Source of the DNA: Pseudomonadota bacterium
Lineage (GTDB): Bacteria; Desulfobacterota; Desulfobacteria; Desulfobacterales; C00003060
Length of the DNA stretch: 10,339 nucleotides
NCBI GenBank assembly: GCA_015222985.1
Contig: JADFWI010000013.1
Span: forward strand, 1 to 10,339
Direction: 5' to 3'
The position numbers were made by a program, and so were the translations under genes. Below the pieces are notes generated by a model that saw nothing but the letters and a program-made list of their open reading frames with translations, ran no database searches and was not told the DNA's origin. Below are positions 1-6,656 of this stretch, in pieces (positions within the stretch are counted from its first letter, which is position 1; every line of letters starts with the position of its first letter).

Positions 1-144
1 CCACACCTTGAGATTCTTCCCCTAAGTGCCGATAACAATAATATGAAAAACTTCATGGAAATCCTCAGTCTGATGGGCATCTTCGTCTTGGGGGCAGTAC
101 TCGCCTTCTATTGGGAAATGCTCAAACAAAAATGGCGGCCCTAG
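1..144 (+). CDS. C-terminal end of an unidentified membrane-anchored protein (partial)
   Basis: The frame is open from the left edge to a TAG at 142-144, giving 47 residues and no recognisable family. The last part is hydrophobic (about residues 19-39, containing MGIFVLGAVLAFYW), followed by a basic tail (KQKWRP). This suggests one C-terminal membrane helix with a cytoplasmic end. An internal ATG at 43 could start a 33-residue peptide, but no purine-rich ribosome binding site precedes it, so a truncated larger gene is more likely. It converges on sdhB. The 112 bases between them hold only a weak GC-rich hairpin (181-194) without a T-tract, so no clear terminator is visible. Coding status is uncertain. 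Confidence 0.35.
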   Translation, partial: PHLEILPLSADNNNMKNFMEILSLMGIFVLGAVLAFYWEMLKQKWRP

Positions 145-256
145 CTTCCATAAAACAGAAAGCCCCCACACTCGCAAGGCTCCGCCTGGGCGGACCAGTA
201 CAAAGGGATGCAGGGGCCAAAAAGAATTCCCCAGATTTCTTCGCGAACCCTAACCA

Positions 257-1030
257 TCATGGGGAAAATCTACCCACCAGAGCCGCTTTCAAAAATTCCC
301 GATTAAATCGCGCGATATGTGTAATGGACACCTCCTTAGGGCATGCGTTCTCACACATCCGATGATTGGTGCAGTTGCCGAAACCGCACTTGTCCATTTC
401 TTTGAGCATGGCCAGTACACGCTGGTTCGCCTCCGGCCTTCCCTGGGGTAGCAGGGCCAACTGAGACACCTTGGCGCTGACGAACAGCATGGCCGACGCA
501 TTGGGGCAGGTGGCCACACAGGCACCGCAGCCGATACAGGCAGCCGCGTCCATGGCCTCTTCCGCCTTTTCCTGGGCGATGGGGATGGCATTGCCATCCG
601 GAGCCCCCCCGGTATCGACGGAAACATAGCCGCCAGCCTGGATGATTTTTTCCAGGGAGCTACGGTCCACTATCAGGTCTTTGACGACTTTGAAGGCTCT
701 GGCGCGGAAAGGCTCAACCACAATGGTGTCGCCGTCATTGAACTCACGCATGTGCAACTGGCAGATCGTCATTGCTTTCCCGTGCCCATGGGGAATGCCG
801 TTGACCACAGCACCGCAGGTTCCACAAATCCCCTCGCGGCAGTCATTATCAAATTCGATGGGCTCCTTGTCTTCCAGAATCAACTTCTCATTTAGAAAAT
901 CCAGCATTTCCAGAAACGAACTGTGGGTATCAACGCCCTCGACCGCAATGGTTTCAAACCGGCCGCGATCCTCCGGACCATACTGGCGCCAAACTTTCAG
1001 GGTGATGTTGATCGTTTTGTGCTCGCTCAT
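257..1030 (-). CDS. sdhB: Succinate dehydrogenase/fumarate reductase iron-sulfur subunit
   Basis: This 257-residue protein carries electrons between the FAD subunit and the membrane cytochrome. The N-terminal plant-type ferredoxin domain holds a [2Fe-2S] site with C64, C69, C72 and C90 (CREGICGTCG, then a longer loop to C90, as in type B enzymes). The C-terminal domain has CIGCGACVATCP. By alignment from memory with E. coli FrdB, C165, C168, C171 and C230 would bind [4Fe-4S], and C175, C220 and C226 would bind [3Fe-4S]. The spacings match. The ATG shares one base with the sdhA stop (TAATG), and an AAGGAG lies inside the sdhA end about 9 bases upstream, which fixes the start. It is the last gene of sdhCAB. 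Whether the complex runs mainly as succinate oxidase or fumarate reductase cannot be read from this subunit. Confidence 0.96.
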   Translation of the reverse strand: MSEHKTINITLKVWRQYGPEDRGRFETIAVEGVDTHSSFLEMLDFLNEKLILEDKEPIEFDNDCREGICGTCGAVVNGIPHGHGKAMTICQLHMREFNDGDTIVVEPFRARAFKVVKDLIVDRSSLEKIIQAGGYVSVDTGGAPDGNAIPIAQEKAEEAMDAAACIGCGACVATCPNASAMLFVSAKVSQLALLPQGRPEANQRVLAMLKEMDKCGFGNCTNHRMCENACPKEVSITHIARFNREFLKAALVGRFSP

Positions 1031-2946
1031 TACTTATAACTCCTTTGGGTTAATTCGGCATTTTCGAATACAAGGCCTTCTTTGTGAAGCTCGGGTTCCA
1101 CTCCATCACCTTTGTACTCCCAGGCTGACACGTTGCGGAAATTATCGTCATCGCGGATGGCCTCGCCCTCTTCGCTTTCCGATTCCTCACGTAAGTGGCC
1201 GCCGCAGGATTCTTTACGTTCCAGCGCATCGACGGCCATCACTTCGCCGAGCTCGAGATAGTCGGCCAGACGACCGGCCTTTTGGAGATTCAGCCGATAC
1301 GTGTTGGCAGGGCCGGCGACCTTGACATTCTCCCAGAATTCCGCGCGTATCCCCCGGATCTGCTCGATCGCCTTCTTAAGGCCGGCCTCGTTGCGGGCCA
1401 GCCCGACGTTATCTTCCATGACCCGGCCCAATTCGCGGTGAATGTCTTCCACCGTACGCTTGCCTTTGATGGAGAGCAGTTTTTCGATGCGGGTCTGCAC
1501 CTCCTGAATCGACTCTTTAAATGCAGCATGGTCCGGGCCCACATCCGAATTGCCCGCCTCGCCCAGGTACCCGGCCAAGGTATATGGACCGATAAAGTAG
1601 CCGTCTGCCAGGCCCTGCATGAGGGCGCTGGCGCCCAAGCGATTGGCCCCGTGATCCGAAAAGTTGGCTTCACCAAGGACGAAAAGACCGGGAACATTGC
1701 TCATTAGGTTGTAATCCACCCACAGCCCGCCCATAGTGTAATGCGCGGCCGGATAAATCATCATCGGCGTTTCATAGGGATCTTCATCGATGATGTTCTT
1801 GTACATATCGAACAGGTTACCATACTTGCGGCCAATCACTTTTTTGCCGTCGCGTTGAATAGCCTGGCTAAAATCCAGATACACGGCGCGTCCAGTTGGT
1901 CCTACCCCTTTACCGGCATCGCACTGCCGCTTGGCATTGCGGGAAGCCACATCCCGGGGAACAAGGTTGCCGAAACTCGGATACTTATCTTCCAGATAGT
2001 AATCTCGCTCGTTTTCAGGGATATCGTTCGCCGCGCGCTTATTGCCCGGATTTTTTGGAACCCACACTCGCCCGTCATTGCGCAGGCTTTCACTCATCAG
2101 GGTCAGCTTGGTTTGATGACTGCTGACGTGCGGAAGGCTGGTGGGGTGGATTTGGGTAAAACAGGGATTTGCAAAAAAAGCGCCTTTTTTGTAGGCCTGC
2201 CAGATGGCGCTGACGTTGCACGAAATGGCATTCGTGGACAGGTAGAAGACGTTGGAGTAGCCGCCGGTGGACAGCAGGACGGCATCGGCTGCATGGGCTT
2301 CGAGGTCTCCGTTAATTAAATTGCGGGCGATGATACCCCGGGCCCGGCCGTTGGCCACCACCAGGTCCATCATTTCGTGGCGTGGAAGCATTTTCACCTG
2401 TCCGTCGGCGATTTGACGGCTCAAGGCCCCGTACGCGCCCAGCAAAAGCTGCTGCCCGGTCTGCCCCCTGGCGTAAAAGGTGCGGGATACCTGGGCCCCG
2501 CCGAAAGACCGGTTGTCCAGGAGCCCGCCGTACTCCCGTGCAAAGGGGACACCTTGCGCCACGCACTGGTCGATAATGTTGTTGCTGACCTGCGCCAGAC
2601 GGTAAACGTTGGACTCCCGGGAGCGAAAATCACCGCCCTTGACGGTATCCACAAAGAGCCGCCGGATGCTGTCGCCGTCATTGGCATAATTCTTGGCCGC
2701 GTTAATCCCACCCTGAGCGGCAATGCTGTGCGCCCGTCGCGGGCTGTCCTGGATACAGAATGTCTTGATGTTATAGCCCATCTCGGCCAGGCTGGCGGAA
2801 ACCGAAGCGCCGGCTAGGCCAGTGCCCACGACAATGATATTGAACCGGCGACGGTTGGCCGGGCTGATCAGCTTCATCTCCATGCGATGACGATCCCACT
2901 TCTCAGCAAGCAGACCGCCCGGGATTTTTCCATCAAGCTGTTGCAT
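1030..2946 (-). CDS. sdhA: Succinate dehydrogenase/fumarate reductase flavoprotein subunit
   Basis: This 638-residue catalytic subunit interconverts succinate and fumarate at a covalently bound FAD on the cytoplasmic side of the membrane. A Rossmann GxGxxG (GTGLAG, 41-46) starts the FAD domain. H73 in HSIAAQGG is the expected histidyl-FAD attachment site. Active-site candidates, matched by motif to E. coli FrdA, are H267 (QIHPT), E286/R289, the proton-shuttle R331 (PRDV), H402 (HYTMGG) and R436 (GANRLGASAL). No key residue is missing. The length and the form of the FAD region fit the non-classical type B family (Bacillus, Wolinella, Geobacter and relatives) rather than the E. coli Sdh type. 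An AAGGAG 9 bases before the ATG supports the start. It lies 13 bases after sdhC and overlaps sdhB by one base, so the three are surely one operon. The symbol frdA would be equally defensible. Confidence 0.96.
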   Translation of the reverse strand: MQQLDGKIPGGLLAEKWDRHRMEMKLISPANRRRFNIIVVGTGLAGASVSASLAEMGYNIKTFCIQDSPRRAHSIAAQGGINAAKNYANDGDSIRRLFVDTVKGGDFRSRESNVYRLAQVSNNIIDQCVAQGVPFAREYGGLLDNRSFGGAQVSRTFYARGQTGQQLLLGAYGALSRQIADGQVKMLPRHEMMDLVVANGRARGIIARNLINGDLEAHAADAVLLSTGGYSNVFYLSTNAISCNVSAIWQAYKKGAFFANPCFTQIHPTSLPHVSSHQTKLTLMSESLRNDGRVWVPKNPGNKRAANDIPENERDYYLEDKYPSFGNLVPRDVASRNAKRQCDAGKGVGPTGRAVYLDFSQAIQRDGKKVIGRKYGNLFDMYKNIIDEDPYETPMMIYPAAHYTMGGLWVDYNLMSNVPGLFVLGEANFSDHGANRLGASALMQGLADGYFIGPYTLAGYLGEAGNSDVGPDHAAFKESIQEVQTRIEKLLSIKGKRTVEDIHRELGRVMEDNVGLARNEAGLKKAIEQIRGIRAEFWENVKVAGPANTYRLNLQKAGRLADYLELGEVMAVDALERKESCGGHLREESESEEGEAIRDDDNFRNVSAWEYKGDGVEPELHKEGLVFENAELTQRSYK

Positions 2947-2959
2947 GGTAGAATTCTCC

Positions 2960-3601
2960 TTATTGAATCAAATACAGGTAAACGGGTAGACTGGCAAAAC
3001 CGATGCCGAATGCGAACGTCACGATAAGCCCCAGGTTCATGATCAGCGGCATGTAGCGGGGGTGATTGACGCCGAAGGTCTGGAACAGGCTCCAGAATCC
3101 GTGGCTGATGTGCACGGCGACGATAACCATCGCCACCACATACATCAGAACCCACAAAGGGTTGGCAAAAGTTGTGGACATCAGCTCAAAAATGGGTGTA
3201 GCGGACTTATCGACGAACGTGAATTTAAGCAGATGCAAGATGATAAACGCCAGAATCAACACCGCTGTGTACGGCATGGTGTTGGATCCGATCGTCCTGC
3301 CTCCGGGGTTTTTGTACACGTCGTATTTCGTCGGCCGGGCTTTCAGGTTTTCGAAAAAGAGAATTGTGCCGATCACAATGTGAACAAGTCCCAGAGTCGC
3401 AAGCCCGATGTTAAAAATGGTTAAATACGGTTGCAGCGAATGCAGCTTGGCCGCGTATGCATTAAAGGCATCGGCACCCGCAAACGCCATAAAATTGCCC
3501 AGCAGGTGCACCGCCAGAAAACCGACCAGGCATAGACCGGTGACGGCCATCAGCATCTTCTTGCCGACCGATGACCCGAGAACAAACATATACCAGTTCA
3601 T
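2960..3601 (-). CDS. sdhC: Succinate dehydrogenase/fumarate reductase cytochrome b subunit (type B, dihaem)
   Basis: This 213-residue integral membrane subunit anchors SdhAB and exchanges electrons with the quinone pool, most likely menaquinone. Five hydrophobic segments are visible (about 14-36, 60-83, 110-128, 147-170, 185-212), as expected for the single-subunit, two-haem anchors. Histidines placed to ligate two b haems are H32, H74, H123 and H164 (H167 is an alternative for the last). The start is supported by AAGGAG 8 bases upstream. Only one anchor gene is present, which separates it from SdhC/SdhD systems. At the position two residues before H164, where Wolinella FrdC has the E-pathway glutamate E180 before H182 (recalled, not aligned here), this protein has A162. 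mtaB ends 62 bases upstream on the same strand. Confidence 0.95.
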   Translation of the reverse strand: MNWYMFVLGSSVGKKMLMAVTGLCLVGFLAVHLLGNFMAFAGADAFNAYAAKLHSLQPYLTIFNIGLATLGLVHIVIGTILFFENLKARPTKYDVYKNPGGRTIGSNTMPYTAVLILAFIILHLLKFTFVDKSATPIFELMSTTFANPLWVLMYVVAMVIVAVHISHGFWSLFQTFGVNHPRYMPLIMNLGLIVTFAFGIGFASLPVYLYLIQ

Positions 3602-3619
3602 GGAGGTTCTCCTTTTTGG

Positions 3620-3635
3620 ATATCGAATATCGAAT
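3620..3635. repeat. Short tandem repeat upstream of sdhC (two ATATCGA units)
   Basis: Two perfect copies of ATATCGA (3620-3626 and 3627-3633) followed by AT lie in the 62-base gap between mtaB and sdhC, about 20 bases upstream of the sdhC start. They are too close to the ribosome binding site to be a normal activator site and could equally be chance. They might be an operator or the remnant of a dispersed repeat. Confidence 0.3.
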
Positions 3636-3663
3636 CCGCCGGAAGCGGAAACCGCAAAAGTTA

Positions 3664-4968
3664 TTAACCGGACAGGCGCTTCCCAAAAACCATGCCGTCC
3701 TTGATTCTGTCAAGCTTAACTTCAACTATCTGATGGAACAAACCGTCGCTTCCTTCTAAGAGAACAGGAATATAGTTTTCTGTGAAGCCCTGGAGATATC
3801 CGGTTCTCCTGTCCCGCTTTCCCTCAACTAACACCTCCAATGTTGAGCCGATGAACTTCTCTGAGAACTTCCTGCGCCTGGTTTGTCCAATCTCGCGCAG
3901 ATATTGACATCTCTTCTTGGTTGTTTCGGGCAAGACTCGATTTCTCAGTCCTTCGGCAGCAGTTCCCTTCTGGACGGAAAACGGGAAAACATGAAGATAC
4001 GCAACGGGCAGTTCTTCGATCAGCCGGCATGTGTTTTCAAAGGCCCTTTCGGTCTCTCCCGGAAACCCGACTATCACATCAACTCCTATGGCTGCATGAG
4101 GCATCTTATTGACTACGTGCAAGACCAGGTCTCTGTAAAGCTCCGCGCCATACGGTCGGTTCATCCACTTAAGCACATCATCGTCTCCGCTCTGCAGCGG
4201 GATGTGCAAGTGAGGACAAATGTGCTCAGAGGCTGCCAGTTGCCCGATGAGGTCTTCTGATAGCTCCATTGGTTCTATGGAACTCAGACGCAAACGTTGA
4301 ACGCCCTGTGGACTGTCGATAGAGCAAATGAGATCGGTCAGCGAGGTCGCAGGGGAAAGATCCTGACCGTACCGGCCCATATGGATGCCGCAGAGCACAA
4401 CTTCGGAATAGCCGTGGTTTGTAAGCCTTTCTATCCTCTCAACAATAATCTCAGGACTCAGAGACCGGCTACGCCCCCTGGCATGAGGGATGATGCAGTA
4501 GCTGCAAAAGGCATCGCAACCATCCTGGATTTTTATGAAGGGACGGGTACGATTCCCGAATCTGGTGATGGGAAGGTCTTGAAAGGTGCGAGGAGCCGAA
4601 ATATCTTCAACCAGGGTCAAGCTGTAGGTCTCGTGCTGTTCGGTCAGTCGCGGGATCATGTTTTTTGAGGCATTGCCAATAACATGATGCACGCCTGAAA
4701 TCGAAGAGAAGACCTCCGGGGCCACTTGGGCGTAACAGCCAGTGACTATGACGAGGGCCCCCGGATGGCTCCGTATGTTCTTTCTCACGGCCTGCCTGGA
4801 TTGCATGGCTGCTTTTCCCGTGACCGTGCAGGTGTTGATAATACAAAGATCGGCTCTGACTCCTTTGTCTACGGAATGCCACCCCTGGTCTTCAAGCTGT
4901 TCGGAAATTGCTTCTGATTCATAGCGATTGACTTTGCATCCCAGGGTCGCGATGGTGAAGAATTTCAC
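3664..4968 (-). CDS. mtaB: tRNA (N6-threonylcarbamoyladenosine(37)-C2)-methylthiotransferase MtaB
   Basis: This radical-SAM methylthiotransferase converts t6A37 to ms2t6A37 in ANN-decoding tRNAs. With the start at the GTG at 4968 it has 434 residues. The N-terminal UPF0004 domain holds the auxiliary [4Fe-4S] cysteines C11 (TLGCKVN), C47 (NTCTVT) and C78 (TGCYAQ). The radical-SAM CxxxCxxC is C151, C155, C158 (CDAFCSYC). A TRAM-like domain ends the protein. The TLGCKVNRYE opening is typical of MtaB rather than MiaB or RimO. An in-frame GTG at 4980 would add four residues, but it sits directly on the G-rich stretch. The 4968 start gives a standard N-terminus, a G-rich site about 10 bases upstream, and a GTGA overlap with the mnmA stop, which implies translational coupling. 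It ends with tandem stops TAATAA. Confidence 0.93.
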   Translation of the reverse strand: MKFFTIATLGCKVNRYESEAISEQLEDQGWHSVDKGVRADLCIINTCTVTGKAAMQSRQAVRKNIRSHPGALVIVTGCYAQVAPEVFSSISGVHHVIGNASKNMIPRLTEQHETYSLTLVEDISAPRTFQDLPITRFGNRTRPFIKIQDGCDAFCSYCIIPHARGRSRSLSPEIIVERIERLTNHGYSEVVLCGIHMGRYGQDLSPATSLTDLICSIDSPQGVQRLRLSSIEPMELSEDLIGQLAASEHICPHLHIPLQSGDDDVLKWMNRPYGAELYRDLVLHVVNKMPHAAIGVDVIVGFPGETERAFENTCRLIEELPVAYLHVFPFSVQKGTAAEGLRNRVLPETTKKRCQYLREIGQTRRRKFSEKFIGSTLEVLVEGKRDRRTGYLQGFTENYIPVLLEGSDGLFHQIVEVKLDRIKDGMVFGKRLSG

Positions 4969-6035
4969 GGGGCAATCCACCCCCCGCCCAGAACTCTTTC
5001 GCCTTGATAGAAAACAGCAGCCTGGCCGGGCGTTATTGCATACTGGGGCTCAGAAAAGCTAACATTGGCCCTGTCCCGGCCAAGAGGAGTAAGGATGGAG
5101 TCTGCCTCTTTGTGGCGATACCGGATGCGGGTCTTGACAGCCAAAGGTTTGTCCGGAGGCTCAATGCCGATCCAGTTGATATGGATAACTGTGCATTCAG
5201 TGTCTGCCAATTCTGATTTTGGTCCAATAACAAGCCGGTTTTGTCTATTGTCAAGGAAAAGGACATAATACGGCTCTGGTCCGGGTATCCCAATCCCCCT
5301 GCGCTGTCCTATAGTGTAGGCGTGGAGACCTTGGTGACGACCCAGTATGTCACCCCTTGCGTTGACAATCGCTCCGGGCTTGGAGACAAATTCTCCCAGA
5401 TTGGCAAGAAAGTCCCTATAGCTGGGGGTGCGAACAAAACAGAGTTCTTGACTCTCTCCTCTGACAAAGGATGTTAATCGCCATGCTTTGGCCATCTCCC
5501 TGACTTTTTTTTTCGTGTGGGTTCCCAGCGGGAACATAGCCTGGCTCAACTGTTCTTCGGTCAGGCGAGAAAGAAAATAGGACTGGTCTTTGGCCTGATC
5601 CACACCCTTCAAAAGGCAAAGCTGTCCCTTCGTCTCCTTGCCGATTCCGGCATAGTGGCCCGTTGCCAGCGCTGAGGCGCCAAGGGCCTTGGCCTTTTCC
5701 AGGATAACGCCAAACTTGATACGCTGATTGCACACCACACACGGATTTGGCGTCTGCCCTGATCGGTAGGCGGCGATGAAGTAGCGCACAATTTCCCTTT
5801 CGAAAGGCACCGAACAATCGATCACTTCAAGGGGAATGCCGATTTGCTCCGCAGCCCTCTGTGCCCAAACATAAGAACCGGATAACGGCGCAGGTGGAGT
5901 CAAATCGCCAGAAGGAGATTCATAACCCGTAAGGAAATGAAGTCCGATGACTTGGTAGTTTTCTTTCTTGAGAAGGGCTGCTGAAATGGCGGAGTCGAGG
6001 CCGCCACTCAGGGCAACGGCCACAGTTTTTTTCAT
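4965..6035 (-). CDS. mnmA: tRNA-specific 2-thiouridylase MnmA
   Basis: MnmA adenylates and then thiolates U34 of Lys, Glu and Gln tRNAs to give s2U. From ATG 6035 it has 356 residues. The PP-loop ATPase motif SGGLDS is at 10-15. The cysteines in the family's catalytic positions are C102 (NPCVVCN) and C199 (ESQELCF). The central and C-terminal beta-barrel domains follow (HAYTIGQRRGIGI; C-terminal PGQAAVFYQGERVLGGG). The frame stays open 27 codons further upstream, but that stretch is the NIL-ferredoxin gene in another frame. The 6035 ATG starts exactly at the PP-loop strand and overlaps the upstream stop as ATGA. A third cysteine, C99, makes CxxC with C102, where E. coli has aspartate (recalled). 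This fits cluster-binding thiouridylases. The gene overlaps both neighbours by four bases. Confidence 0.95.
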   Translation of the reverse strand: MKKTVAVALSGGLDSAISAALLKKENYQVIGLHFLTGYESPSGDLTPPAPLSGSYVWAQRAAEQIGIPLEVIDCSVPFEREIVRYFIAAYRSGQTPNPCVVCNQRIKFGVILEKAKALGASALATGHYAGIGKETKGQLCLLKGVDQAKDQSYFLSRLTEEQLSQAMFPLGTHTKKKVREMAKAWRLTSFVRGESQELCFVRTPSYRDFLANLGEFVSKPGAIVNARGDILGRHQGLHAYTIGQRRGIGIPGPEPYYVLFLDNRQNRLVIGPKSELADTECTVIHINWIGIEPPDKPLAVKTRIRYRHKEADSILTPLGRDRANVSFSEPQYAITPGQAAVFYQGERVLGGGWIAP

Positions 6036-6460
6036 TTTACGATTGGGTTTCCAACGATGCTGATCTCCATAGCCCGAGGGGGACAGGCGGGGACACAAAG
6101 ACCACATACACTGCATTTATTGTGGTTAAAGATAACGCTCATCTCAGGCCGCTTAATCGACAAGGCGCCAGTGGGACAGACTGCCGTACAGGCCCCGCAA
6201 TGGGTACACTTGTTCTTATTGCGGTTGATGTCCTGGCCAACGGGCTGTATGTGTACTCCGCGATCTTTTAGATATCGAATCCCTCTGTTAAAGTCCTTTT
6301 TCGCCCCTGACAGCTCCATGACCATGACACCTTCTTGGCGCGGCAGTATGGTCGCTTTGAGGATATTGAATGTGAGATCAAAATCAGTGGCAAGAAAACA
6401 GACAATCGGCTTTTCCACCTCCGTCTTTGGAAACTGCAGGACGAGCATTCTCGAATACAT
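6032..6460 (-). CDS. NIL-domain 2x[4Fe-4S] ferredoxin-like protein
   Basis: This 142-residue soluble protein has two parts. Residues 5-75 resemble the NIL domain (a small ACT/ferredoxin-like fold also found at the end of methionine-importer ATPases). Residues 82-135 are a bacterial ferredoxin with two complete CxxCxxCxxxCP motifs: C85, C88, C91, C95 and C116, C119, C122, C126. Related NIL-ferredoxins take part in sulfide-dependent homocysteine synthesis in methanogens and sulfate reducers (established for that family). Here no DUF39/COG1900 partner is in view. The gene instead leads into mnmA by an ATGA overlap. A role as electron or persulfide carrier for tRNA thiolation is an inference from this position. 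The ATG at 6460 has AGGGG 7 bases upstream. ATG 6448 is an alternative start without a clear binding site. It is the first gene after the promoter at 6542-6514. Confidence 0.85.
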   Translation of the reverse strand: MYSRMLVLQFPKTEVEKPIVCFLATDFDLTFNILKATILPRQEGVMVMELSGAKKDFNRGIRYLKDRGVHIQPVGQDINRNKNKCTHCGACTAVCPTGALSIKRPEMSVIFNHNKCSVCGLCVPACPPRAMEISIVGNPIVK

Positions 6461-6513
6461 ATTGGCACCCCTGTCTCATAAATACTGAAAGCTGGCCATT
6501 TTTAGATAAAAGC

Positions 6514-6542
6514 ATTAAAACTGAACTGGTTGGATTTGTCAA
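6514..6542 (-). promoter_or_regulatory. Sigma-70-type promoter of the NIL-ferredoxin/mnmA/mtaB operon
   Basis: On the minus strand a perfect -35 TTGACA (6542-6537) is followed, after exactly 17 bases, by TTTAAT (6519-6514), a 5 of 6 match to TATAAT. Transcription would start near 6507, leaving a leader of about 47 bases with AGGGG just before the ATG at 6460. This is the clearest promoter in the window. It could also supply sdhCAB by readthrough. Confidence 0.65.
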
Positions 6543-6544
6543 CA

Positions 6545-6601
6545 GGCTCTTGCCCGGAGTGTGGCCGTCCAATACTCCGAAGCCTTTTCTCCCGCAGAGC
6601 C
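6545..6601. other. Nested inverted repeats in the 196-base gap between the NIL-ferredoxin and CDP-alcohol transferase genes
   Basis: An outer pair GGCTCT (6545-6550) / AGAGCC (6596-6601) encloses an inner pair CGGAGT (6555-6560) / ACTCCG (6574-6579) with a 13-base loop. The structure lies just upstream of the -35 box at 6537-6542 and downstream of the transferase stop at 6657. It may be a 3' end structure of the transferase transcript, an operator, or a repeat remnant. No T-tract follows on the minus strand, so it is not a classic intrinsic terminator. The pairing is seen; a role is unproven. Confidence 0.35.
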
Positions 6602-6656
6602 AATTGTCTCTCACCACGCCCACAAGACGCAGATTTCCATTCTGAACAAAACGAGA

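Noticed and set aside
181..194. Possible terminator hairpin TCCGCC/GGCGGA between the left-edge frame and sdhB
   Set aside because: The palindrome leaves a 2-base loop (or a 5-bp stem with a 4-base loop) and no T-run follows on either strand, so an intrinsic terminator is not supported.
642..1325. 227-residue plus-strand open frame across the sdhB/sdhA junction
   Set aside because: It is antisense to two well-conserved genes, has low-complexity composition rich in Arg, Ser and Pro, and has no recognisable motif or ribosome binding site.
1741..2319. 192-residue plus-strand open frame within sdhA
   Set aside because: It lies wholly antisense to the conserved flavoprotein coding sequence and has no family features.
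4978..4980. GTG at 4980 as the mtaB start
   Set aside because: It would sit directly on the G-rich stretch with no spacer and add four residues before the standard MtaB N-terminus. The GTG at 4968 gives the GTGA overlap and better spacing.
6036..6116. 27-codon N-terminal extension of mnmA
   Set aside because: The stretch is the ferredoxin cluster-binding coding region read in another frame. MnmA begins at the PP-loop strand with the ATG at 6035.
6384..6623. 79-residue minus-strand open frame running from the gap into the NIL-ferredoxin gene
   Set aside because: It overlaps the promoter and the ferredoxin start in another frame and shows no domain. The gap is better read as regulatory DNA.
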